A DNA stretch of 6,562 bases from Oscillospiraceae bacterium (GTDB lineage: Bacteria; Bacillota; Clostridia; Oscillospirales; Oscillospiraceae), in assembly GCA_020025715.1 (NCBI GenBank), contig JAHHRQ010000089.1, positions 1 through 6,562 on the forward strand. The letters run 5' to 3'. A program made the position numbers and the translations under genes. Positions 1-4,806 of the stretch are shown here, one piece after another. A model generated the notes under the pieces. It did not search any database and was not told where the DNA came from. It saw only the letters and a program-made list of their open reading frames with translations. Within the stretch, counting starts at the first letter, position 1; each line of letters opens with the position of its first letter.

Positions 1-69
1 AATGACGCAAATACTAATTACTGAAAAAACCAGTGAATGAAAATGACGCGAGCACTAATTTTTGAAAAA
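1..69. repeat. Direct repeat, 41-bp period, at left edge
   Basis: Bases 1-28 and 42-69 are two copies of a related 28-base sequence. Both begin AATGACGC, share ACTAATT in the middle and end TGAAAAA, with a few substitutions between. The period of 41 is not a multiple of three, so this is unlikely to be a coding repeat. The first copy begins at the window edge, so further copies may lie outside. No gene is visible in 1-127. The function is unknown; it could be the end of a repeat tract or a pair of protein-binding sites upstream of the promoter at 128. Confidence 0.55.
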
Positions 70-127
70 TATCAGGGGGAGAGACATAAAAATCTGAAAT
101 TTTGTCAGTAAAAATCGGCTCCATTTA

Positions 128-156
128 TTGACAAAGACTTAACACAGTGCTATACT
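128..156 (+). promoter_or_regulatory. Sigma-A promoter with extended -10 for the zinc-ribbon gene
   Basis: A perfect -35 TTGACA (128-133) is separated by exactly 17 bases from the -10 TATACT (151-156). A TG at 148-149, one base before the -10, makes it an extended -10 element. Transcription should start near 162-164, giving a leader of about 90 nt before the ATG at 256. The leader is A-rich and contains a small GCAG/CTGC hairpin just before the ribosome binding site, but no riboswitch family is recognisable. The match to consensus predicts strong housekeeping expression. Confidence 0.87.
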
Positions 157-255
157 AAGATTGTAAGTTAAATAACTAACAAACATAGAGAACAAAAAAC
201 TTTAAAAAATAAAAAAGGCAGTTGCGCTGCTCTTGTTAATTGGAGGTAATTTGTT

Positions 256-504
256 ATGAAGTGCCCTCGCTGCGGACATGAAATGTATATGGATGACCAT
301 AGAAAAATGGATATGTACATGTGCTACGACTGCGGATATATTGAAAACCGCAGAATAGACTTTGAGCCTGATGCCGGTGCTACCAACTTTGAGCGTCTGA
401 GCAGCATGAACCTGAATGAAGCAGTTGCCTTCATTTCAAAGGGACTGGGACTTGAGGAGAAAAGCATTGCTAAATGGATGGAAAAAGCTTACGTCAGAGC
501 GTAA
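256..504 (+). CDS. Small zinc-ribbon protein of unknown function (82 aa)
   Basis: The short acidic/basic protein has four cysteines in a zinc-ribbon arrangement: Cys3 and Cys6 (CPRCGHEM) and Cys23 and Cys26 (CYDCGY). The knuckles lie 16 residues apart, which fits one bound zinc ion. The rest (about 50-80) looks like two amphipathic helices, around MNLNEAVAFISKGLGLEE and SIAKWMEKAY. No signal peptide or membrane segment is seen. The start is well supported: GGAGG at 242-246 lies 9 bases before the ATG. The gene stands alone between a consensus promoter and a strong terminator, so it is a monocistronic unit. The ribbon suggests nucleic-acid or protein binding, but nothing specific can be claimed. 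It is best annotated as a zinc-ribbon domain protein. Confidence 0.82.
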   Translation: MKCPRCGHEMYMDDHRKMDMYMCYDCGYIENRRIDFEPDAGATNFERLSSMNLNEAVAFISKGLGLEEKSIAKWMEKAYVRA

Positions 505-537
505 GATGATATAAAATTAACAATTAGCTGAAATAAT

Positions 538-571
538 GCGGCACAGCCATAGAGCCTGTGCCGCTTCTTTT
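538..571 (+). terminator. Intrinsic terminator of the zinc-ribbon gene
   Basis: A perfect 9-bp stem, GCGGCACAG (538-546) with CTGTGCCGC (556-564), closes a 9-base loop and is followed by TTCTTTT (565-571). It lies about 35 bases after the stop codon. This is a classic strong Rho-independent terminator. Confidence 0.9.
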
Positions 572-634
572 ATCTGCTTATCCAGTTCTTTAACAGGTGG
601 AGGGCCAGACTGACATCTTTTCGGGCGGATAATT

Positions 635-663
635 ACTGCCGGAGTATGGAGGCGGCAGTTTTT
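635..663 (+). terminator. Weak terminator-like hairpin
   Basis: A 7-bp perfect stem, ACTGCCG (635-641) with CGGCAGT (653-659), encloses an 11-base loop and is followed by TTTT (660-663). It could back up the terminator at 538-571 or mark the boundary of the repeat block that begins just downstream. The stem is short and the loop large. Confidence 0.35.
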
Positions 664-817
664 ACGGCGGATTTGCTTTCGATTTTCCGCTGTTTTAATT
701 CTGCGGCACTTTACAATTACCGTTTTTTCTGAAATATTACGCACTGACATATTATTAACAATCGAGTTTTTCAGCAGGGGGTGTATTTTCAGAGTTTTAC
801 GGCAAAATTCAGAGTGT

Positions 818-853
818 TATTGCAGTTCGGGGCGGTTTTGCAGTCCAGAGCGG
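818..853. repeat. 18-bp subrepeats, first cluster
   Basis: Two adjacent 18-base units occupy 818-835 and 836-853. They match the consensus TTTTGCAGTTCRGRGCKG. A degenerate third unit precedes them at 800-817. The next unit start (TTTTGC, 854-859) is where the second 183-bp copy takes over, so the large duplication boundary coincides with a subrepeat boundary. Confidence 0.75.
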
Positions 854-1000
854 TTTTGCTTTCGATTTTCCGCTGTTTTCATTCTGCGGCACTTTACAAT
901 CACCGTTTTTTCTGAAATATTACGCACTGATAAATTATTAACAATACAATGTTTCGGTAGGGTGTGTCGTTTCAGAGGTTACTGGCAAATTTCAGAGCGT

Positions 1001-1054
1001 TTTTGCAGTTCTGAGCTGTTTTGCAGTTCGGGGCTGTTTTACAGTTCAGAGCTT
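1001..1054. repeat. 18-bp subrepeats, second cluster
   Basis: Three head-to-tail 18-base units lie at 1001-1018, 1019-1036 and 1037-1054, with a degenerate unit before them at 983-1000. They share the consensus of the cluster at 818-853. Read on the minus strand, one frame gives the hexapeptide pattern A-x-N-C-K-T repeated (ALNCKT, APNCKT, AQNCKN). It ends at a TGA shortly after, with no start codon or ribosome binding site, so I do not call it a gene. Confidence 0.78.
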
Positions 1055-1060
1055 TCTAAG

Positions 1061-1258
1061 CTGCGCCTTTGAGGATAAATAGTGGTTACGTGCCTTCTAA
1101 AAGGGGTTGAGGCATTAAATCAGCGTTTTTTCAACATTTTCCGTACCGAAGTGGAGCATTTCTCGGAACGTGGCGCAGATTTAACGGCCGTATTTAATAA
1201 AACGGCCGTTTCTACTCCCAATTTGCGCTTGAAGCCCTGCTGATTTCCTCCTGAGGCG
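1061..1258. other. Nested inverted repeats; possible structured RNA or repeat element
   Basis: Several complementary segments nest into a plausible multi-branched fold. The outer helix pairs 1064-1068 with 1254-1258, 1071-1074 with 1247-1250 and 1077-1080 with 1243-1246. An inner helix pairs CAGC (1121-1124) with GCTG (1239-1242), and TTCAA (1130-1134) with TTGAA (1229-1233). Local hairpins pair 1091-1095 with 1110-1114, 1139-1143 with 1164-1168 and 1183-1191 with 1202-1210. A competing 7-bp pairing, CTGCGCC (1061-1067) with GGCGCAG (1172-1178), is also possible. The helices were found by eye with no energy calculation, and both strands can form them. I recognise no known RNA family. It could equally be a dispersed palindromic repeat. 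Confidence 0.35.
1183..1210. repeat. Twin ACGGCCGT palindromes forming a 9-bp hairpin
   Basis: AACGGCCGT (1183-1191) pairs perfectly with ACGGCCGTT (1202-1210) across a 10-base AT-rich loop. Each arm also contains the 8-base self-complementary word ACGGCCGT, at 1184-1191 and 1202-1209, centred 18 bases apart. This could be an RNA hairpin or, as DNA, two half-operators nearly two helical turns apart. The following tail is only TTTC, so it is a poor terminator. Confidence 0.6.
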
Positions 1259-1260
1259 AT

Positions 1261-1288
1261 TTTAATATTCGGGGGACACAATATTAAA
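1261..1288. repeat. AT-rich inverted repeat with G-rich loop
   Basis: TTTAATATT (1261-1269) is perfectly complementary to AATATTAAA (1280-1288). The 10-base loop CGGGGGACAC carries five consecutive G. It lies directly after the nested inverted repeats and 20 bases from the operon terminator. Its role is unknown. Confidence 0.5.
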
Positions 1289-1307
1289 CGGCGGCAGAGA
1301 AGAATAT

Positions 1308-1337
1308 GGGCGGCTTAAAAGCAATTTTAAGCCGCCC
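1308..1337 (-). terminator. Terminator of the sigma/anti-sigma operon
   Basis: A perfect 13-bp stem, GGGCGGCTTAAAA (1308-1320) with TTTTAAGCCGCCC (1325-1337), closes a 4-base loop. It lies 15 bases after the anti-sigma stop codon at 1353. On the minus strand the tail is ATATTCTTCT, moderately U-rich. On the plus strand the loop reads GCAA, a GNRA tetraloop, and the tail AATTTATATT is weakly T-rich, so it may also stop transcripts coming from the left. Confidence 0.78.
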
Positions 1338-1352
1338 AATTTATATTCCTGA

Positions 1353-2468
1353 TTAAATTCTGATCCATGCGCCATCGGGCCAGACCTGAGAGGCTATGCC
1401 GCTGTCCAGAAGCTCTATTAAAACCGACGGGGGTGCGGTGATATATGCACCGTAGCTGTAAATTCCGTTTTCCTCAACGTAGCTTAAGGCCTCATCATAA
1501 AACTCAGCCCCCGGCCCCTCCGGCAGACTTTTTCCCATAGTGAGCCGCTCTTTTGAAAATTGCAGGAGTGATTTAAAATGCTGCTCCAGATTTTCCGCCG
1601 TTCTGTCCTCACCTTTAATCTCAAGGTAGGGATACTTTTCATTTGCATTCTCCCGAATAAGCCCGCCGCTGAACGGGGTCATGCCGGTAAGGGGCAGAAA
1701 CTGACGGTCTTTATCGCAGCTTCTTATACCCACCCAGACAATATATGCCCCGTAGCTTTCCTCCAGCTTATCGTTGAGCTGTATAAGCTCCTCCATGCTC
1801 ATATCATGGGAAAAGCTGACGGAGGCATCTACGTTCAGATAATCGGGGAGCTGGGAAAGGGCTTCATAATAGTGAACCTTGCTGTCCTCATCCAGCTCAG
1901 AATTGGGATAGCCGGAGTTACTGAAGGCATTTACCGGCACAAAATCCAGAAAACCTCTGGGCAGGCTAAGCTCACCCTTATCCAAGTTAAGATTTGCATA
2001 GCTCAGTTCCCCGCCTTTAACCCTGTCCCAATAGGAAACGGTAATATCATAATCTGCAAAGCCACGGCGGGAGACGGAGGCATGATTTATGATGGTATAG
2101 GGGCAGAAAAGCTCACTGTATGCCGAGAGGGTCATATCAAAGTCACTTGAATACGGTATCCCCAGCTGCGCTTCATCCGGGTTCCAGTAGCTTTTTTCGA
2201 CCGCCGGAACAATGCCATAAAATATTCCCGCAAAAATCGCAATACACAAAACTATACTGACCGTAACTATTGCGGCGCTGCGGCGGCGGAGACGGCGGCG
2301 GATGAGTTTCATATCCTCCAGCTCGTTTAATTCCGGCATGGGTAAAATTTCCTCGTCCAGATATTCGTTTATAAGCCGGCTTTTCTGAATTTCGCTTTCC
2401 ACAAGCTGCCGTTCTTCTTCGGTAGCGGTGCCGGATTTATAGTTATTAAAGGCTGAATTAAAGTCCAT
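1353..2468 (-). CDS. Membrane-anchored probable anti-sigma factor (371 aa)
   Basis: The probable job is to hold the sigma factor encoded just upstream until an extracytoplasmic signal arrives. The cytoplasmic N-terminus (1 to about 55) is acidic and helical, with MDFNSAFNNYKSGTATEEE at its start. A basic patch (IRRRLRRRS, 56-64) then precedes one membrane segment (about 65-90), giving an N-in topology with about 280 residues outside. The layout and the C-terminal end (SYGAYITAPPSVLIELL, 338-354) resemble the Sigma_reg_N/Sigma_reg_C anti-sigma proteins of Firmicutes. The HxxxCxxC motif of zinc anti-sigma factors is absent. The word SYGAYI occurs twice, at 238-243 and 338-343, hinting at a duplicated subdomain. 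The ATG overlaps the sigma gene by 11 bases, and GGAGG (2478-2482) lies 9 bases before it, so the two are co-translated. The family call is from memory of its features; pairing with the sigma factor is the strongest argument. Confidence 0.78.
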   Translation of the reverse strand: MDFNSAFNNYKSGTATEEERQLVESEIQKSRLINEYLDEEILPMPELNELEDMKLIRRRLRRRSAAIVTVSIVLCIAIFAGIFYGIVPAVEKSYWNPDEAQLGIPYSSDFDMTLSAYSELFCPYTIINHASVSRRGFADYDITVSYWDRVKGGELSYANLNLDKGELSLPRGFLDFVPVNAFSNSGYPNSELDEDSKVHYYEALSQLPDYLNVDASVSFSHDMSMEELIQLNDKLEESYGAYIVWVGIRSCDKDRQFLPLTGMTPFSGGLIRENANEKYPYLEIKGEDRTAENLEQHFKSLLQFSKERLTMGKSLPEGPGAEFYDEALSYVEENGIYSYGAYITAPPSVLIELLDSGIASQVWPDGAWIRI

Positions 2469-2961
2469 ATCCCTGTTCCTCCAGTTCCTTTCGTAAAATT
2501 TCTCTCAGCCTGCATATCCTCTGCCTTGCGGCGCTGTAACTTATGTGCAGGCATTTGGCGGCCTCCATAATGCTGAGGGATGAAAAATAATGAAGAATTA
2601 TAAGCTCTCTGTCCTGCGGCTTTAATTTTCCGATTGCCGCCCACAGGGCTTTTCGCCGCTCGTCCTTTAAAAGCAGGCTCTCCGGCATTTCCTCCGCCGG
2701 AATAAACTCCAGCGCCTCGTCGGAGCACTGGCGCTTCTGCCGCCGCATGTGGTCAAGCCACAGATTGCGGCACACCCGATAGAGCCAGAATTTAAAAGAC
2801 GGGCTTTCCTTAGGCAGTGTCACATAGGCTTTCACAAATGCCTCCGACACTATATCCTCTGCAAGGCTTAAATCTCCGCACAGACCGCTCATATAGATGA
2901 GCGCCCCGGCATAATAGCGCCTGTACAGGCTTTCCAATATATCTTTGTCCGCGGTGCTCAC
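2458..2961 (-). CDS. ECF-type RNA polymerase sigma factor (167 aa)
   Basis: This is a sigma-70 family factor with only regions 2 and 4, the extracytoplasmic-function layout. Region 2 spans about residues 8-75, with LYRRYYAGALIYM, the DLSLAEDIVSEAFVKAY core-binding/-10 helix and FWLYRVCRNLWLDHMRR. Region 4 spans about 105-160, with LKPQDRELIILHYFSSLS followed by a helix-turn-helix (AAKCLHISYSAARQRICRLRE) for -35 recognition. I place the start at the GTG at 2961, because AAGGTG (2968-2973) sits 6 bases upstream and the protein then begins at the usual point before region 2. A longer frame opens at a TTG (3003), but that codon lies in the T-tract of the cysK terminator and would add a Phe-rich, untypical leader. 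The gene overlaps the downstream anti-sigma gene by 11 bases. No good sigma-A promoter is visible, which would fit autoregulation from an ECF promoter. Confidence 0.88.
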   Translation of the reverse strand: MSTADKDILESLYRRYYAGALIYMSGLCGDLSLAEDIVSEAFVKAYVTLPKESPSFKFWLYRVCRNLWLDHMRRQKRQCSDEALEFIPAEEMPESLLLKDERRKALWAAIGKLKPQDRELIILHYFSSLSIMEAAKCLHISYSAARQRICRLREILRKELEEQGYGL

Positions 2962-3001
2962 CCCTTTCACCTTATAAACGAATGAAAAGAAAAATTGTGA
3001 C

Positions 3002-3032
3002 AAAAAAAGACCGAAAAAATTTTCGGCCTTTT
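3002..3032 (-). terminator. Terminator after cysK
   Basis: On the minus strand an 11-bp stem (3021-3031 with 3006-3016, one G-U pair) closes a 4-base loop and runs straight into seven T (3008-3002). It begins about 12 bases after the cysK stop. The other face also ends in a short T-run (TTTTAGATTTT), so it may work both ways. It separates cysK from the sigma gene. Confidence 0.88.
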
Positions 3033-3043
3033 AGATTTTGTTT

Positions 3044-3970
3044 TCAGAACAGGTCTGTTGAAAGGTATCTGTCGCCGGTGTCGGGCAGCAGAACCACAAT
3101 GTTTTTGCCCTCAAATTCGGGGCGCTTTGCAAGCTCTATTCCGGCGGCGAGAGCGGCGCCGGAGCTGATGCCAACCAGAACGCCTTCCTTTTTACCCACC
3201 AGTCTTGCGTACTTGAATGCGTCATCATCGGAAACGGGGATAACCTCGTCATAAACATCTCTGTCCAGAATTTCGGGGATGAAGTTTGCGCCTATGCCCT
3301 GAATTCCGTGCTTTCCGGCGGGATTGCCGGAGAGAAGAGCAGAGGTGGCAGGCTCAACGGCAACCACATGCACGTTCTTATCCTGCTCCTTTAAATATTT
3401 GCCGGTGCCGGTGACGGTGCCGCCGGTGCCTACGCCTGCGACAAATGCCGCAACGTTTCCGTCGGTATCACGCCAGATTTCGGGGCCGGTGGTGAGGTAA
3501 TGGGCCTTGGGGTTTGCAGGGTTTACAAACTGGCCTGCAATAATTGAATTGGGGATTGTGGCTTTCAGCTCGTCCGCCTTTTCCAGTGCCCCGCTCATGC
3601 CCTTAGCACCGGGGGAGAGCACCAGCTCTGCGCCGTAGGCTTTCATTATCTTCTGACGCTCCACAGACATGCTGTCGGGCATGACGATAATGAGTCTGTA
3701 ACCACGGGCGGCGCAAACAGAGGCAAGACCGATGCCGGTGTTGCCGGATGTAGGCTCGATAATAACGCTGTCCTTTGTTAAAAGACCGGACTTTTCCGCC
3801 TCGTCCAACATGCTCTTTGCAACTCTGTCCTTAACAGAGCCGGCGGGGTTGAGATATTCAAGCTTTCCGATGAGCTTTGCTTTAAGTCCAAGCTCTTTTT
3901 CGATATTTTTAAGCTCCAGCAGGGGAGTGTTTCCTATAAGCTGGGCGGCAGAGGTATATATTTCAGCCAT
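3044..3970 (-). CDS. cysK: Cysteine synthase (O-acetylserine sulfhydrylase, 308 aa)
   Basis: This cytoplasmic PLP enzyme makes L-cysteine from O-acetylserine and sulfide. Numbering here is from the upstream ATG at 3976; subtract 2 for the start I prefer. The PLP lysine is Lys49 in NPAGSVKDR, the substrate-binding loop is TSGNTG (76-81), the phosphate-binding loop is GTGGTVTG (183-190), and HGIQGIGANFIP (223-234), SSGAA (271-275) and the C-terminal PDTGDRYLST (298-307) are typical of CysK. At just over 300 residues it is full length, with no missing catalytic residue. I prefer the ATG at 3970: AAGGAG (3978-3983) is 7 bases from it but only one base from the ATG at 3976. The start overlaps the stop of the upstream pseudouridine synthase gene (ATGGCTGA), so translation is probably coupled. 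No T-box or S-box leader precedes it. A cystathionine beta-synthase activity is less likely given the length and motifs. Confidence 0.95.
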   Translation of the reverse strand: MAEIYTSAAQLIGNTPLLELKNIEKELGLKAKLIGKLEYLNPAGSVKDRVAKSMLDEAEKSGLLTKDSVIIEPTSGNTGIGLASVCAARGYRLIIVMPDSMSVERQKIMKAYGAELVLSPGAKGMSGALEKADELKATIPNSIIAGQFVNPANPKAHYLTTGPEIWRDTDGNVAAFVAGVGTGGTVTGTGKYLKEQDKNVHVVAVEPATSALLSGNPAGKHGIQGIGANFIPEILDRDVYDEVIPVSDDDAFKYARLVGKKEGVLVGISSGAALAAGIELAKRPEFEGKNIVVLLPDTGDRYLSTDLF

Positions 3971-4613
3971 TTTCATTCTCCTTATATTCTATAAATTCGT
4001 TCCATGGGTATTCATTGTTTGGCATTACTTCAAAATTCATTTCCCTGCGGGTAAAGGGGTCGGTGAAGCTGAGCGCCTTTGACCAGAGGGCAAGGGGGCA
4101 GTCCTTATAAGTGCTGCCGTATTTTACATCCCCTAAAAGGGGCATTTTTCTGGATGCAAACTGCACCCTTATCTGATGTGAGCGGCCGGTGAGAAGCTGA
4201 ATTTCAACAAGGCTCTTTTTACCGTCGGATTTCAGCACCTTATAACTCAGCTCCGCATCCTTAACGCCCTTTCTGGGGCGCTTTACCACATAGCTTTTGT
4301 TTTTGGCGCTGTCTTTAAACAGCAGGTCTTTAAAAATTCCTTCCTTTTCTTCGGGACAGCCCTCCACAACGGCAAGATAGCTCTTTTTTAAGCCCCGGTT
4401 CGAGACAAGGCCGGAGAGCTTTCCAGCGGCTTCCTTAGTCCTGCCGTAGAGCATCAGCCCGCCCACAGCTCTGTCGAGACGGTGTATGGGGTAAATTTCG
4501 CCTCCGAGCTGCTCTTTTAAAAGCTCCGGCATACCGGGGCTTTCAGACAGCACTCCCGCAGGCTTTATGCACAGGATAAGTCTCTTATCTATATATAATA
4601 TTTTAATTTCCAT
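3963..4613 (-). CDS. RluA-family RNA pseudouridine synthase (216 aa)
   Basis: It isomerises uridine to pseudouridine in rRNA or tRNA. The family signature PIHRLDRAVGGL (42-53) is present, with catalytic Asp47. The second conserved block, LLTGRSHQIRVQFA (140-153), includes the Arg/His/Gln residues of the active-site wall, and GDVKYG (161-166) follows as expected. The protein begins directly with the catalytic fold (ILYIDKRLILCIKPAGV) and has no N-terminal S4 domain, so it belongs with the short RluA/TruC-like members rather than RluB/RluD types. The target uridine cannot be told from sequence alone. The start has a modest GGTGA (4618-4622) close by. It is the first gene of a two-gene operon; its end overlaps the start of cysK by 8 bases. 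Confidence 0.9.
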   Translation of the reverse strand: MEIKILYIDKRLILCIKPAGVLSESPGMPELLKEQLGGEIYPIHRLDRAVGGLMLYGRTKEAAGKLSGLVSNRGLKKSYLAVVEGCPEEKEGIFKDLLFKDSAKNKSYVVKRPRKGVKDAELSYKVLKSDGKKSLVEIQLLTGRSHQIRVQFASRKMPLLGDVKYGSTYKDCPLALWSKALSFTDPFTRREMNFEVMPNNEYPWNEFIEYKENENG

Positions 4614-4628
4614 TTCATCACCGGATGT

Positions 4629-4657
4629 ATTTTAACCCACTTTATAGCATTTCGCAA
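4629..4657 (-). promoter_or_regulatory. Candidate promoter(s) of the pseudouridine synthase-cysK operon
   Basis: Two overlapping sigma-A candidates exist on the minus strand. One is an extended -10, TGC then TATAAA (4646-4641), with only a weak -35, and would give a leader of about 20 nt. The other is TTGCGA (4657-4652), a 17-base spacer and TAAAAT (4634-4629), and would leave only about 9 nt before the ATG at 4613. I favour the extended -10, which matches the TGC-TATA form of the promoter at 128-156. Confidence 0.5.
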
Positions 4658-4677
4658 TAGCGGACTGAAAACCCATT

Positions 4678-4719
4678 GTAAGAAGTTGTCCAAAAGCTGA
4701 CGTAAGATAATGTCGAATA
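4678..4719. repeat. Direct repeat in the divergent promoter region
   Basis: Bases 4678-4695 and 4702-4719 share 13 of 18 positions (GTAAGAnnnTGTCnAAnA), 24 bases apart. A shorter third copy, GTAAGGATA, begins at 4722. They lie just upstream of the -35 element at 4736 and between two divergent genes, a usual place for activator or repressor sites. The regulator is unknown, and they do not fit a PhoB/PhoP box spaced by 11 bases. Confidence 0.4.
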
Positions 4720-4735
4720 TTGTAAGGATATACTA

Positions 4736-4765
4736 TTGAAATGGCGGAACTTTAAATGTTATTAT
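4736..4765 (+). promoter_or_regulatory. Candidate promoter of the Na/Pi transporter gene
   Basis: TTGAAA (4736-4741) is followed by an 18-base spacer and TATTAT (4760-4765), with TG at 4757-4758 as an extended -10. Transcription would start near 4772, leaving a leader of about 35 nt. The region is AT-rich, so chance matches are possible. Confidence 0.6.
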
Positions 4766-4806
4766 AAAATAGCGAGATAGCAGGTATATAAATAGGAGAT
4801 GGGTTA

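Larger units (their letters stand above)
672..1054. repeat. 183-bp tandem duplication (two diverged copies)
   Basis: Copy 1 starts at 672 and copy 2 at 855, an offset of 183 bases. Over the first 91 bases (672-762 against 855-945) I count four mismatches, so about 87 of 91 match. Beyond that the copies are still alignable but diverged, each ending in a run of 18-bp subunits. Both copies open with TTTGCTTTCGATTTTCCGCT. The uneven divergence, with one half conserved and the other drifting, suggests constraint on or recent conversion of the first half. No transposase or terminal inverted repeats are visible. Confidence 0.88.
572..1307. other. Gene-free, repeat-rich intergenic block
   Basis: About 730 bases hold no reading frame with a convincing start, ribosome binding site and protein-like composition. 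The reading frame on the minus strand across 517-750 runs through the terminator stem and is Arg/Lys-rich by chance. What the block does hold is listed separately: a weak terminator-like hairpin (635-663), a 183-bp tandem duplication (672 to about 1054), 18-bp subrepeats, a nest of inverted repeats (about 1061-1260) and an AT-rich inverted repeat (1261-1288). No tRNA or rRNA sequence is recognisable. The pattern resembles an intergenic repeat element or untranslated structured RNA more than a decayed gene. Confidence 0.6.

Noticed and set aside
517..750. Minus-strand open frame of 77 codons
   Set aside because: It runs through the stem of the terminator at 538-571 and part of the tandem repeat, has no ribosome binding site and is Arg/Lys-rich like translated non-coding sequence.
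800..1054. CRISPR array
   Set aside because: The 18-bp units are directly adjacent with no unique spacers and are too short, and no cas gene is present.
1578..2150. Plus-strand open frame of 190 codons
   Set aside because: It lies wholly antisense to the anti-sigma gene, which has a coupled start, ribosome binding site and domain layout. It shows no domain of its own.
2369..2728. Second minus-strand frame across the sigma/anti-sigma junction
   Set aside because: It overlaps conserved sigma region 4 in another frame and has a low-complexity Gly/Lys/Arg composition.
2971..3003. Sigma-A promoter TTGTCA / TTTATA for the sigma gene
   Set aside because: The spacer is 19 bases, and the implied transcript would start inside or after the ribosome binding site. 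It also overlaps the cysK terminator T-tract.
4698..4716. PhoB/PhoP box upstream of the phosphate transporter
   Set aside because: CTGAC and ATGTC resemble half-sites, but their spacing is 13 rather than 11 bases and several positions do not fit.
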